A stretch of DNA of 64,000 nucleotides, from assembly GCF_000497245.1 (NCBI RefSeq), contig NZ_AWTC01000006.1, forward strand, positions 153,057 to 217,056, read 5' to 3'. Shown piece by piece: positions 26,681-36,057 of the stretch. A program made the position numbers and the translations under genes. The notes below the pieces were generated by a model that saw only the letters and a program-made list of their open reading frames with translations, had not been told where the DNA came from and did no database searches. The stretch comes from Sporolactobacillus laevolacticus DSM 442. Lineage in GTDB: Bacteria; Bacillota; Bacilli; Bacillales; Sporolactobacillaceae. Position 1 is the stretch's first letter; each line of letters starts with the position of its first letter.

Positions 26681-26698
26681 TAGTTGTCTAGACATCTA
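26681..26698 (-). promoter_or_regulatory. NagR/dre-like operator before nagA
   Basis: The palindrome core TGTCTAGACA (26685-26694) lies 49 bp before the nagA start. It resembles the dre sites bound by NagR/DasR regulators (GGTCTAGACC type), with the outer bases changed. Given nagR in the same operon, autoregulation is likely. Confidence 0.65.
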
Positions 26699-26814
26699 TA
26701 CGCTGATAGTCTGCATAATCTAATAGTGGTTTATGGCGATCTCAAGATTTTTTATGGGTTATCTTTCCTTCATTATTATTAATCAGACAAAAAAACATAA
26801 CCCCATTGCATTGC

Positions 26815-27735
26815 TTAAAGATTACTTTCGGCTTGTTCAACAATCCATTCACAAAGCCGATGCGTCTCCAGTGCATCTTGTTTATCAACAGGCTCATTTT
26901 TACCCTGTTGAACCGCATCTAGGAACGCGTAAATAATTGGTTCAAAACCGCGTTTTTGCAAAGTTCCTGTCCAGTCACCAAACTTTTCGATACAATGGTC
27001 CGCGCTTTTGACCCACTCCATCTCCGTCAGGTCTTTGATGATGTATTCCCCTTGTGGGGACATCACTTGCGCAAGCTCCTGATTCGCACCACTGACTCGA
27101 TTCATGATTGCTAAAGCAGTTAGATCTCCACTGCGCAAAATTACAGATATACCGCTGCATAGATGTTCCTCATTCATAGAAGCATGAACAGAAAGTGAAT
27201 TAATTGGCTTTCCTAGCAAAAAACGAGCCGTATCAATGACGTGAATGAAATCATCGAAAACAGCAGTTCTTAAATCTTTTGGATCATTCACTCGATTCTT
27301 CTGGCAAATCACCATCGTCTTGTTTGGAAGAAGAGAAGCTTTGGCGATGAACGGTGCAAACCGTCTATTAAATCCGGTCATAAGCAGCACATGATTGACC
27401 TCTGTCAACTCAGTCAATCGTTTCGCGCCTTCATAATGATCGGCTATTGGTTTATCAGTATAAACTGCAATACCGTGCAGTATCAATTGTTCGATAATCT
27501 TTGGATGAGCATGGGTTGCAGCATGCACAAAAGCAGCATGGATGCCTTGTTTCAACAATTCATCAATGGACGTACAGAGATGTGTCCAGCGATATTTCGC
27601 GCGGACCTCCTCCAATGTTGCCTTGTTTCGTGTGCAAAAGTAAAATTCAATTCCGCTCATTCCGGCATAGACCGGCAGATAAGCCTTCATCGCTATTGAA
27701 CCAAGCCCAATCACACCAACCTTTAACATGTGCAT
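26815..27735 (-). CDS. Gfo/Idh/MocA-family oxidoreductase
   Basis: The 306-residue protein begins with an NAD(P) Rossmann motif (VGVIGLGSIAMKAYLP), followed by the family marks EFYFCTRN, TDKPIADHYEGA and LLMTGFNRRFAPF. It resembles the MviM-like group. Substrate is probably a sugar or cyclitol derivative but cannot be named. It is transcribed toward the nag operon, but a gap of about 180 bp and the operator argue for a separate unit. GGGGAGTGA precedes the ATG. Confidence 0.88.
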   Translation of the reverse strand: MHMLKVGVIGLGSIAMKAYLPVYAGMSGIEFYFCTRNKATLEEVRAKYRWTHLCTSIDELLKQGIHAAFVHAATHAHPKIIEQLILHGIAVYTDKPIADHYEGAKRLTELTEVNHVLLMTGFNRRFAPFIAKASLLPNKTMVICQKNRVNDPKDLRTAVFDDFIHVIDTARFLLGKPINSLSVHASMNEEHLCSGISVILRSGDLTALAIMNRVSGANQELAQVMSPQGEYIIKDLTEMEWVKSADHCIEKFGDWTGTLQKRGFEPIIYAFLDAVQQGKNEPVDKQDALETHRLCEWIVEQAESNL

Positions 27736-27778
27736 TCACTCCCCGCTTTGATTTTTCACCTAAACCAAATTTCTCTAT

Positions 27779-27865
27779 TCAAATCAAATCTTTAGTGAGA
27801 TCGATATCTAAAAACGTTAACACAACTGCAATAATGCCCCAAAGATAGAATTTTTTTCGTTTCAT
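27779..27865 (-). CDS. 28-residue single-helix membrane peptide
   Basis: MKRKKFYLWGIIAVVLTFLD followed by IDLTKDLI has a basic start and one membrane helix. The ribosome site is weak (GAAGTGAGAAG). It is not recognisable. Its position just upstream of the Gfo/Idh gene on the same strand leaves a shared transcript possible. Confidence 0.35.
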   Translation of the reverse strand: MKRKKFYLWGIIAVVLTFLDIDLTKDLI

Positions 27866-28107
27866 TACTTCTCACTTCACTTTTTTTAAAAGGATAGTAA
27901 CAAAAAGCCAATGTGGTATCTATTAGTAAATTTGCAGAAGTTGTGGATATATGAAGAGCAACACTTTCTGAATTAGCAAATGGAAAACGTCAACGCATCC
28001 AATTTGATCATATCATATAGAAAAGATCGCTGATCAGTTGAATAATAAAAATATAAGAGAGATTATTGATTTTGTGGATGAATAGGCGATATCATGGAGG
28101 CATAGGC

Positions 28108-28271
28108 ATGAAAAAAATAATCATTGAATTTTTTATTGTCTGTATCTACAGTCTCACATGCAACTATTATTAATAGGTAGTTTACTCATATTAATCCCTC
28201 AATTAATTGTCTATAAATTTTCTAAACCTTTCAAGAGAAAGAACAAGTACTCATCCATTACTATCCATTAA
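28108..28271 (+). pseudogene. Small membrane protein, probably frameshifted
   Basis: ATG at 28108 after GGAGG encodes MKKIIIEFFIVCIYSL and soon stops. A frame open from about 28140 continues with QLLLIGSLLILIPQLIVYKF and a basic tail to 28271. One base change would join them into a two-helix protein of about 54 residues. It lies 13 bases before the PspC-like gene, in the same direction. Confidence 0.35.
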
Positions 28272-28284
28272 TAAGGAGGAAAAC

Positions 28285-28482
28285 ATGCACTTTCATAAAT
28301 TAATGAAATCTACCACAGATATCGGTTTATCTGGTGTTTGTGGAGGTATTGCTGAATTTTTTGGTATATCCTCAATTGCAGTGAGATTAATTTTCCTAGT
28401 ATTGGTATTTGTTAACCCTTTAGCAATGCTTATTATTTATTGTATTTTAGCTGTCTCTTTACCAAATAACGATTTAAATTAA
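28285..28482 (+). CDS. PspC-domain membrane protein
   Basis: The 65 residues are essentially a single PspC domain: LMKSTTDIGLSGVCGGIAEF, then GISSIAVRLIFLVLVF and a second helix. Such proteins are often part of envelope-stress responses. AAGGAGG precedes ATG at 28285. A longer reading from 28207 starts in the preceding small gene and has no ribosome site. Confidence 0.85.
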   Translation: MHFHKLMKSTTDIGLSGVCGGIAEFFGISSIAVRLIFLVLVFVNPLAMLIIYCILAVSLPNNDLN

Positions 28483-28550
28483 TTGGTATCATAAGAGAGA
28501 CATATCAAACTATTAGAAGTTAACAATAATTAAATAACGGAGGAAATAAA

Positions 28551-29119
28551 TTGTACTTCCTGACTCCCTTTCCATTCATTTTCATTTTTACAATTATTTA
28601 CTTTCCTGTATCAATAATTTTTTTGATTAGAAAAGGCAATTTTAAATTATCTCAATTTATTATTAGGACTGTTTCCTATACTATATTCTTCTAGTTATCA
28701 GCCTAACTTGGTTTTCCATTCCATTGATTACACGTTGGTCAGCTCACATTCACAGCTTCACTGAACTCAACCAACAAGATAATTTTATCCCTTTCCTTTC
28801 AATTTCCAATACTTTATTTCACTCAGTTGGTCTAGAAGTCATTCTTAAACAATTAGGTGGAAACATTTTATTATTTTTGCCTTTTGGATTTCTATTACCT
28901 CTCGTATCAGAGAAATATCATAACCCTATAAAAATGCTTATCGCTAGCATACTGTTCAGTTTATATATTGAACTGGGACAAGCTGTAATAAGTTTTATTG
29001 TTGGAATAACTTATCGATCTACTGATATTGATGACGTAATCTTAAATACTCTTGGGGGAATGATCGGTTTCTGTCTTATAAAATTACCATTTAGATTATT
29101 ATCGGCTAAAAAGAAATAA
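28551..29119 (+). pseudogene. VanZ-family membrane protein, frameshifted
   Basis: A TTG at 28551 after CGGAGG starts a hydrophobic frame (YFLTPFPFIFIFTIIYFPVSI) that stops near 28695. One base over, the frame continues LLVISLTWFSIPLITRWSAH to the VanZ core (GGNILLFLPFGFLLPLVSEK) and YRSTDIDDVILNTLGG. The joined length (about 189 residues) suits VanZ proteins. VanZ-type proteins influence glycopeptide sensitivity by an unknown means. Activity is doubtful unless the shift is a sequencing error. Confidence 0.75.
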
Positions 29120-29174
29120 AAGATTTGTTTATATGTCTGTCGCTGTTCATTATAAACTTATTTAATCTAAACAA

Positions 29175-29217
29175 GAAAAAAGGACGCCACCCAAATTAAT
29201 GGATGATGTCCCTTTTT
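29175..29217. terminator. Terminator between the VanZ and DUF805 genes
   Basis: AAAAAGGAC...CCACC pairs loosely with TGG...GATGTCCCTTTTT, with T tracts on both sides. It serves the two convergent genes. Confidence 0.65.
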
Positions 29218-29229
29218 CTGAACTTTATT

Positions 29230-29706
29230 TTAGCTGTCTGTATGTTCTCTAAAATTATTTGGATCCTTTGACGGTAAAAGTGTAATGACAAAACGTGCAA
29301 TAACTGCAGCAAAATAAATCAATGCTAATAAACCGTCTATCGTAATCGTACTTTTTGTTACTCCTTCAGCAATAAATACCAGAACTTTAGGCGCCAAACA
29401 CAAACCTACGTACCACCAAGCAGAAAGATTAGCATCATGAAAGCGTCGAACAGTTAAACTGATACCTGGTATGATGATTGCTAAAGTGTACAAAAGATAC
29501 ACAAATACAAAAACCGTGCTCAAACCCATACCACCATAATCCTTAGTTGTAAATGTATGGATAACAGGAACAATGACAAACGCAAGTATGATGATAAAAA
29601 TTAAGAAATTCCATAGCTGCACCCACCAGTAGGTTGAACGGCTACTTCTTCCTCCAAAATAAACATAGTTTTTCCAGAAAGCTGCATAAGCTTTCAAAAA
29701 ACCCAT
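29230..29706 (-). CDS. DUF805-family membrane protein
   Basis: The product has 158 residues and four membrane helices. The family marks GRSSRSTYWWVQLWNF and LTVRRFHDANLSAWW are clear. The start at 29706 follows AAGGTGA; the 29715 start would include it. Function of DUF805 is unknown. Confidence 0.85.
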   Translation of the reverse strand: MGFLKAYAAFWKNYVYFGGRSSRSTYWWVQLWNFLIFIIILAFVIVPVIHTFTTKDYGGMGLSTVFVFVYLLYTLAIIIPGISLTVRRFHDANLSAWWYVGLCLAPKVLVFIAEGVTKSTITIDGLLALIYFAAVIARFVITLLPSKDPNNFREHTDS

Positions 29707-29793
29707 TATAATCACCTTGGTTTCATTTAATTGGTAAATTATAGCGCAAATATAATTACTTGTCAGTGTTTTAGGAATGATATTGAATAAATG

Positions 29794-29826
29794 AAAAAAA
29801 CCCCACCTAAAATTAATTGGATGAGG
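29794..29826 (-). terminator. Weak terminator of the recombinase remnant
   Basis: On the minus strand CCTCATCC pairs imperfectly with GGTGGGG over a 9-nt loop, and TTTTTTT follows. Confidence 0.45.
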
Positions 29827-29944
29827 CTTAATTATTACTTAAGTTACAGTTTCTGTTTTGGATAAATAGTATCCGAATTAAGATGGTTCAATTTGCTACA
29901 GACATATTATTATCTGTAGCTATTTCCCAATGTATTACTTGACA

Positions 29945-30669
29945 CTACTGTATACTGATATGGCCGTGACTTGGGCTTACTAGGTTCGTTGTTAGACTAG
30001 CAACTACCTTATCTAGTGCCGTAGCTGTCTCAGACCCAAATCGTTTTTTATTTTCCTTGCCAAGAACATTGATTATTGTTTCTTTAATATCTTCAGGTTT
30101 TAGTCGCCTAATCTCAATTGACCTCAAGCCACAATCTATTAGCATGCATAAGATTGCTTTACTTCTAAGTTCAAGGTACGAATCTGATTAAACGCATGAA
30201 TCATCCAATAAACCTGATCTGGTTTAAATGTGTGTATAACAGTCTTTGGAAGCTTTGGACATTCCACCTTCTCCATGGGACCCTCTTTGATGTACTCTTC
30301 CTCAACACACCAACTAAAAAAAGCATGAATCATTTTATACATTGGGATAATGCTTGTTGCTTTAAGTTTCCTGTCTTGTGTCATTCGGAAACAAATTCTC
30401 TTAAGTATAGAGTAACCTGTTGTAGATCAGTAATAGATATCTTATCTTGTTAGAAATTCAACTACCCTTCTTACTTCATATTCTTTAGTAAGCATCGTCT
30501 TATCCGTAAAACCCTTGGCTTTGAAATGATAAAAATACACCTGAGATAACTCCTCTAGATTTAAGTCAATAAAAAAATCACCAACTTCTGTTGGTTTACT
30601 TTTCAACAGAAAATGGTGATTAAGAAAGATTAACCTATGTTTTTTCAATGCTTTGTGTCTGAAAATCAA
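29945..30669 (-). pseudogene. Tyrosine recombinase/integrase, degenerate
   Basis: Three frames carry recombinase parts in order. 30669-30442 has an N-terminal SAM-like domain (LNLEELSQVYFYHFKAKGF). 30384-30139 continues it (MIHAFFSWCVEEEYIKEGPMEKVECPKLPKTV). 30145-29945 has the catalytic start LIDCGLRSIEIRRLKPEDI, where Arg lies in the GLRSIEIRRL motif, then VLGKENKKRFG. The His-x-x-Arg and Tyr regions are missing. It is an old remnant of an integrated element. Confidence 0.75.
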
Positions 30670-30763
30670 GATGAAGGATGTTCAATTCGACGAAATAAGT
30701 ATGAAAATTAGACGTTAAAAGGACTTTTCAAACGTTCAAAACCCTCGCTACGTCTAGCATTAC

Positions 30764-30979
30764 TCATTTCATTTGGTTGTTGATGGCTTTCATCATCTGA
30801 TTAATTTTCTTCTGTGACGGGTGTTGACCCATTTGAGCCATCATCACGCGCAGCATGTTTTCATTAATCGGCGGATTTTTCTTAAGGTAGTTCATCATAT
30901 ATTTACGGGCGATTAGAAAGCCGAGGATTAATCCGGCGGCCAAGCAAATCACGCCCACTAATATGTATAACCAGAGCAT
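30764..30979 (-). CDS. yneF: YneF-family (UPF0154) membrane protein
   Basis: This 71-residue protein has one N-terminal membrane helix and the family tail [31 protein letters not shown]. Function is not established. I chose ATG at 30979, with AAGGAGG about 10 bases upstream. It lies near yneA/lexA as in Bacillus. Confidence 0.92.
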   Translation of the reverse strand: MLWLYILVGVICLAAGLILGFLIARKYMMNYLKKNPPINENMLRVMMAQMGQHPSQKKINQMMKAINNQMK

Positions 30980-31345
30980 GCGTCTGCTTCCTCCTTGTGT
31001 CAAATGTCCATAGTTCAGTGTACACTATCACTTGATTTCAGGTCAACCTTGTACCCCATGAATTCATGGCTTTTTTATTGATTGTACGGCTAAAAACACA
31101 AAAAAAAGAAAGCGTGTTCTTATAAAAAGAAAATGCTTTCTTCTGAAGGAGGATGAAAAATGGCCATTAATGATATAAATCATCAATGGAATTCAGTAAT
31201 CACATACCAACAAAACATAAAGGGATAAAACGTTGTACCAACACATTAACATCGATATCCCTTTGTTATATAACAGTATAACATAGAAGGATGAATATGC
31301 CAATTAAAAGTATTTGTCATGATTCGACAAGAGATGAGGTTCCGG
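30980..31345. other. 366-bp stretch between yneF and yneA, one tiny ORF
   Basis: A 22-residue ORF at 31160-31228 (MAINDINHQWNSVI...) has a good AAGGAGG but no recognisable product. Downstream, AAAGGGATA (31219) and TATCCCTTT (31255) are complementary and could form a weak hairpin. A ynzC-like or yneB-like gene, often found here in Bacillus, is absent. Confidence 0.4.
31160..31228 (+). CDS. 22-residue ORF, doubtful
   Basis: ATG at 31160 lies eight bases after AAGGAGG. The peptide is polar and has no features. It may be a leader peptide or a chance ORF. Confidence 0.2.
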   Translation: MAINDINHQWNSVITYQQNIKG

Positions 31346-31639
31346 TTACTTTCGAACAGGAATAATAAGCTTTTCATTCGGAACAATATGATCCCGGATT
31401 AAGCCATTCTTGTTCTCGACCCAGCTGACAAATGCCTGATTGGACAGTTTTGGATTTTCCTTTTGATATGCTTCGGCAATAGTCCAAAGCGAGTCCCCTG
31501 TTTTCACTGTGATTTCTTTATAATTGTTTTGATCGGCCGCAACCGTATTTGTTAATGTCAGGAACAGAACGACAGTCATAATTAAAAATAGGATAATGAA
31601 AGAAATGCCTTTCGCTTTTTGATGAATGCTTGTATTCAT
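31346..31639 (-). CDS. yneA: YneA-like cell-division suppressor, LysM protein
   Basis: The 97-residue product has an N-terminal helix ([18 protein letters not shown], residues 10-30) and a C-terminal LysM domain ([20 protein letters not shown]). It is divergent from lexA and shares its SOS boxes, as in Bacillus. YneA blocks septation during the SOS response. The ATG at 31639 follows GGGGGAAA; the longer reading into lexA's promoter is unlikely. Confidence 0.9.
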   Translation of the reverse strand: MNTSIHQKAKGISFIILFLIMTVVLFLTLTNTVAADQNNYKEITVKTGDSLWTIAEAYQKENPKLSNQAFVSWVENKNGLIRDHIVPNEKLIIPVRK

Positions 31640-31672
31640 ATCAATTTCCCCCTGTAAGGAATATTTGTTCGC

Positions 31673-31743
31673 GGAACGTTTGTTCGTTTTCTCTATTTTA
31701 ATGCGAACATATATTTGTGTCAATACTTTCGAACGAATGTTTG
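31673..31743. promoter_or_regulatory. Three LexA boxes between yneA and lexA
   Basis: Against CGAAC-N4-GTTCG, the sites are GGAAC-GTTT-GTTCG (31673-31686), CGAAC-ATAT-ATTTG (31704-31717, weaker) and CGAAC-GAAT-GTTTG (31730-31743). The last overlaps the -35 of lexA, and the first is nearest yneA. They would repress both genes until RecA-dependent LexA cleavage. Confidence 0.85.
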
Positions 31744-31769
31744 CATCACTCTTTTCTGAATGCTATAAT
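31741..31769 (+). promoter_or_regulatory. lexA promoter
   Basis: TTGCAT (31741-31746) and TATAAT (31764-31769) are separated by exactly 17 bp. The third LexA box covers the -35 end. Confidence 0.75.
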
Positions 31770-31799
31770 ATTGACAGGATAAGGAAAAGGAGAAGCATC

Positions 31800-32411
31800 A
31801 TGAAACTCTCAAATCGGCAGCAAGCTATTTTGGATTTTATAAAACATGAAGTTGCAAGCAAAGGTTACCCGCCATCCGTCCGTGAGATCTGCGATGCAGT
31901 CGGACTGGCCTCTAGTTCAACAGTACATGGTCATCTCGCACGACTTGAAAAAAAGGGATTCATTCGACGCGATCCAACCAAGCCGCGAGCAATTGAAGTG
32001 CTGGATCATGACGGTGATGTTTATACAGAAAAAACGGTGAATATCCCGGTCATTGGAAAAGTGACAGCCGGTCTACCGATCAGTGCTGTTGAAAATATTG
32101 AAGAATATTTTCCGGTCCCAAGTTCAATGGTTGAGGATGATGATGCTTTTATTTTGAATGTATCTGGTGAAAGCATGATAAATGCCGGCATTCTTGATGG
32201 AGACAAAGTGATTGTCCGTCAGCAGAGAACCGCTGAAAATGGGGAAATTGTTGTTGCTATGACTGATGATGATGAAGCAACGGTCAAACGCTTTTTTAAA
32301 GAAAAAGACCATATCCGTCTTCAGCCGGAAAACGCATCAATGAATCCGATACTACTTGATAATTGTGTCATTCTCGGAAAAGTAGTTGGGGTCTTCCGCT
32401 CAATTAAGTAA
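31800..32411 (+). CDS. lexA: LexA SOS repressor
   Basis: The 203-residue protein has an N-terminal winged helix ([21 protein letters not shown]), the self-cleavage bond A90-G91 (VTAGLPIS), catalytic Ser125 (VSGESM) and Lys163 (TVKRFF). All are intact. It represses DNA-repair genes and is cleaved when RecA is active. AAGGAGAAGC precedes the ATG at 31800; a longer reading is out of place. Confidence 0.96.
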   Translation: MKLSNRQQAILDFIKHEVASKGYPPSVREICDAVGLASSSTVHGHLARLEKKGFIRRDPTKPRAIEVLDHDGDVYTEKTVNIPVIGKVTAGLPISAVENIEEYFPVPSSMVEDDDAFILNVSGESMINAGILDGDKVIVRQQRTAENGEIVVAMTDDDEATVKRFFKEKDHIRLQPENASMNPILLDNCVILGKVVGVFRSIK

Positions 32412-32487
32412 CTCGGTAGCCTGTTTGACAGATACACAGCTAAGTTTGAAATTATATATTTTCGTCCTTTTATTGAATCAAAACAAT

Positions 32488-32525
32488 GAGCCTGAAAGCA
32501 CTTTAAGTGTCTTTCAGGCTTTTTC
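32488..32525 (+). terminator. lexA terminator
   Basis: AGCCTGAAAG and CTTTCAGGCT form the stem with an inner ACTT/AAGT pairing, followed by five T. Confidence 0.85.
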
Positions 32526-32625
32526 CGTATCCTTTCGCATCAGGTTCTGAATTTCAGGCACCCTAATCATATACAGGTCATAGAATGTCAGTTAAAATAA
32601 AGGAAAAGCGCGAGGAGGAAGAACC

Positions 32626-32961
32626 ATGAATGATTTGATAAAAAAAGGGTTTCTTATTGGACTTGGCGCAACGATTGCGAGTAAGGAAAAAGCGGAGAAG
32701 CTTTTTGAAGACCTTTCAAAAAGCGGTGGTGCAGCTGCTGAAGAAGCAAAAGCATTACTTACTGCTTTAAATGAAAAAGGCAAAGGAAATACAGGAAAAT
32801 GGCGTGACGGTTTTGAGCAGGAGATCATAGATGTCATTAAGGATCTGGGGTTTGTTACCCTGGATGAATTCAATGGTTTAAAGGAAAAACTGACCGCTCT
32901 TGAAAACCAAATTACAGAACTGAAAAGTACCACAACAAAAGAAGAAAACGATGAAAAATAA
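32626..32961 (+). CDS. Phasin-like helical protein
   Basis: This 111-residue protein has a short hydrophobic start (KKGFLIGLGATIASKEKAEKL) and a helical body with a C-terminal coiled coil (FNGLKEKLTALENQITELK). It matches the phasin/PhaF-like family often encoded beside UbiB-family kinases. GAGGAGG precedes the ATG. It ends 18 bases before the UbiB start, so they form an operon. Confidence 0.8.
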   Translation: MNDLIKKGFLIGLGATIASKEKAEKLFEDLSKSGGAAAEEAKALLTALNEKGKGNTGKWRDGFEQEIIDVIKDLGFVTLDEFNGLKEKLTALENQITELKSTTTKEENDEK

Positions 32962-32979
32962 ATCGTTCAGGTGATCTTC

Positions 32980-34659
32980 ATGATTGGAAAGCACATTCGC
33001 CATATAAAAAGATATCAAGAAATTGTCGCGGTTCTGGTAAAGTACGGTTTTGGTTATATTGTTAAAGATGTTGGCCTCTTTCATCTTCTCTCATTGCCAA
33101 AGCAGATCATTTCCGACTTCTCAGGAACAGGAAATGAACAAAAATCGATCGGTCAGCGTATTCGTTCAATGCTTGAGGAACTCGGGCCAACTTTTATTAA
33201 ACTTGGCCAGCTCCTCAGTCTAAGAACAGACATTTTGCCGGAACAGATCGCTGAAGCGATGCGCGAACTTCAAGATCATGTCACACCGATTGATCCACAG
33301 ACAGTTAAAAAAAGAATTTCCGAAGAATTCGGTAAACCGGTTGAAGAGCTATTTTCTCGGTTTGATGAAAACTGCCTTGCTGCTGCTTCAATTGCTCAGG
33401 CGCATTATGCCGTCTTAAAAACAGGTGAAGAAGTCGCCGTCAAAATCAGACGGCCGGATATTGAAACCGTTATTGAAAACGACATTGAAATTCTTTGGGA
33501 TCTCGCATCACTTGTTGAAAAAAGATATGAATGGGCACGTACTTACCAGATCAGTGATATTGTTGAGGAATTTTCTCTAGCAATCCGAAGTGAAATGGAT
33601 TACATCATGGAAGCCAGGACGACCGAAAAGCTGCATGACTTTTTTAACAACAACGACACGATCGTGATACCAAAGGTATATCGAGAGTTTTCTACCCAAA
33701 GAGTACTGACTCTTGACTATATTCACGGATACAAATACAGCGAGCTTGTCAGCGGTCCTCCAGAAGGTATCGATAATAAGGTGATTTGTGAACGTCTTGT
33801 GCGCTCGTTCTTGGATCAAGCGCTTATTTGCGGTATCTTTCATGGCGACCCGCATCCCGGCAATCTTTTTTTCTTCTCAGGAAATAAAATCGGCTATATC
33901 GATTTCGGACAAGTTGGGCATTTAAATGATGCGATGAAGCGCGATTTTGGTGACTTGATTATCGGCCTTATGAAAGGAAATACCGAAATGCTATTTCGCA
34001 CGATTTCGTCCATGACCAACATGCCCGATGATCTGAATGAACGGCACTTCAAAGCGGATCTTGATGTTCTCCGCGAGAAGTACTACCGTTTGCCTTTTAA
34101 AGATGTTCATATTGGGAAAGTGATCCATGATATCTTTGAAGTGACCAAGAAGCACCACATCAGTATTCCGAAAAATTATACACTTCTTGGTAAAGCGCTG
34201 ATTACACTAGAAGGCTTAATTACACGGCTGGACCGAAACATTAATATATTGGAACTTGCAGAACCGTATGGACAGAGACTCTTGATCAAAAGGCTAAATC
34301 CAAGTGAGCTTTCAAAGAAGTTTCTATTGAATGGATACGACATCGTTGAAAACAGTATGCACATCCCTTCTCTTTTAAGAAAAACACTAACTCATCTCTA
34401 CAAAGGAAAGACGCGAGTGGAAATGAAACTTCCTCAATTGGAATTCTTGCTTGCAAAAGTGGATCGAGCAGCAAACCGAATTTCATTCAGCATCATGCTT
34501 CTTTCCTTCAGTATCATACTGTCATGTATTATCATTGGAGAAACATTCGGATCTCGCTCCCTCCTTAGCAATGTCCCTGTTCTTGGCATTGCAGTGACTG
34601 TTGTCCTTTTCATGTTCATGATTGTTCTCTTATCTATTTTTCGATCCGGCCGCTTCTAG
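32980..34659 (+). CDS. ABC1/UbiB (AarF)-family atypical kinase
   Basis: KxGQ is seen in FIKLGQLLSLRTDILP, the alanine-rich loop in AAASIAQAHYA, the ATP-lysine in VAVKIRRP, and the metal-binding HGDPHPGNLFF...IDFGQVG. Two membrane helices end the protein (about residues 500-555). UbiB proteins act in lipid/quinone homeostasis. The 559 residues fit the family. Start at 32980 with AGGTGA. Its last 30 bases overlap the end of the convergent MFS gene. Confidence 0.92.
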   Translation: MIGKHIRHIKRYQEIVAVLVKYGFGYIVKDVGLFHLLSLPKQIISDFSGTGNEQKSIGQRIRSMLEELGPTFIKLGQLLSLRTDILPEQIAEAMRELQDHVTPIDPQTVKKRISEEFGKPVEELFSRFDENCLAAASIAQAHYAVLKTGEEVAVKIRRPDIETVIENDIEILWDLASLVEKRYEWARTYQISDIVEEFSLAIRSEMDYIMEARTTEKLHDFFNNNDTIVIPKVYREFSTQRVLTLDYIHGYKYSELVSGPPEGIDNKVICERLVRSFLDQALICGIFHGDPHPGNLFFFSGNKIGYIDFGQVGHLNDAMKRDFGDLIIGLMKGNTEMLFRTISSMTNMPDDLNERHFKADLDVLREKYYRLPFKDVHIGKVIHDIFEVTKKHHISIPKNYTLLGKALITLEGLITRLDRNINILELAEPYGQRLLIKRLNPSELSKKFLLNGYDIVENSMHIPSLLRKTLTHLYKGKTRVEMKLPQLEFLLAKVDRAANRISFSIMLLSFSIILSCIIIGETFGSRSLLSNVPVLGIAVTVVLFMFMIVLLSIFRSGRF

Positions 34660-35928
34660 GCTGCCATTGATTGGTTCCACCACTGTGCGTTCTTCAATTG
34701 TATCGGACGGCACAAAGAATAAATAATAAACTGCTGAAAGTACTGTCACAGAACCAATAATAAGAAAGATAGTTTCAATCGACACGAGTCTTGGAAAGGC
34801 AAACGTGATGAAGCCGAGCGTCAGCGATTGCGAGAACATCAGGATCGGTGTGCTCCAGCTCTCCACTCGCCCCATCATTTTGGGATCAACAATATGCGGC
34901 ATCCATCCTCCGATCGCAACATTAACCAAGGGAATTAACAGAGTTGAGAAAAAAATCATGACAAAGAAAAGATATACGGTAGGCACATAACCGGCAGCAA
35001 CCATGAAAAGACCACTGGCAAGCAACCCTGTAATAATCATGGATCGGAACCTGCACTTACCTGCGCAGACAGAAGCAATAAGACTTCCGATCAATATCCC
35101 AGCCCCCGCGATTATTCCAGTCCAGACCGAGAATAATTCATACACATCTGGCACTAGTTTATATTTCAGAATGAAGATGAGCATGACGCTGCACCCACCG
35201 TTAATAATTCCAAAGATGGCAAAGCTTCCTACTAGAGAAGTAAGTAGTTTATCTTTAATAATGTAGAGAAATCCTTGATTGAAATCAGTGATGATGGATT
35301 TAATTGTTGTTGTCTTCCAATCATGTGCACCGTTAGGCTGACGCACTTCTTTCCGGATCGCTGGTATTCGTATGAGTAGAGCCGACAAAACAAAGGATAG
35401 CGCGTCAATTAAGATTGCTCCTTGGACACCGAAATGCCAATAGACAATTGCTCCAAGGCCATTTCCAAAAATCATAAATACACTACTGACCATTTGATTC
35501 AAGCCTGCCGCTACCGCATAATCACCTTTTTGTAAAATTCCCTGCAAGATTGCCTGCTCAGCGGGAGCGAAAAACTTTGATACGGCAGCACGTAAAAAAA
35601 TAATTGAAAAGATCAGATTTAACTGTCCCCATAGTACCGCCCCAAGCAGTGCAAGTGACAACAATGCACTGATCCAATCACAATTAGATGCAATTTTTTG
35701 TCGGTCGAGACGGTCGGCTGCCACACCTACGATCCAGAACACGATTAAAGCGGGTAATGAAAACATCAGTTCATTGACAGTCGCTAAGTACGGCTGATGG
35801 CTGAATCGGCTCAGAAAATAAAAAACTAATGCGGTCATTCCAATAATGCTTCCTAACTGTGATGCGACTGATGCTGTAAATAACAAGGAATACTGCTTAT
35901 TTTTAAAAATAGCAAAGGTTGTTTTCAT
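34630..35928 (-). CDS. MFS transporter, EntS/multidrug-like
   Basis: The 432-residue protein has about 12 membrane helices and the MFS loop motif VGVAADRLDRQKI. The group exports siderophores, macrolides or other drugs; substrate is unknown. I chose ATG at 35928 with GAGGAG five bases away. The 3' end overlaps ubiB-like by 30 bp on the other strand, with no terminator between. Confidence 0.88.
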   Translation of the reverse strand: MKTTFAIFKNKQYSLLFTASVASQLGSIIGMTALVFYFLSRFSHQPYLATVNELMFSLPALIVFWIVGVAADRLDRQKIASNCDWISALLSLALLGAVLWGQLNLIFSIIFLRAAVSKFFAPAEQAILQGILQKGDYAVAAGLNQMVSSVFMIFGNGLGAIVYWHFGVQGAILIDALSFVLSALLIRIPAIRKEVRQPNGAHDWKTTTIKSIITDFNQGFLYIIKDKLLTSLVGSFAIFGIINGGCSVMLIFILKYKLVPDVYELFSVWTGIIAGAGILIGSLIASVCAGKCRFRSMIITGLLASGLFMVAAGYVPTVYLFFVMIFFSTLLIPLVNVAIGGWMPHIVDPKMMGRVESWSTPILMFSQSLTLGFITFAFPRLVSIETIFLIIGSVTVLSAVYYLFFVPSDTIEERTVVEPINGSLEAAGSKNR

Positions 35929-36057
35929 GGTTCTCCTCATTTCGCGTGACATGGTTCATTCGGTATGTCTTAATGATAGAACGCTTCACGTACGAATGAT
36001 TCGATCTGATGATGGTTTTGCGTCTCCAACCTGAGTCTGATTTTTACTCAGCCTTAA

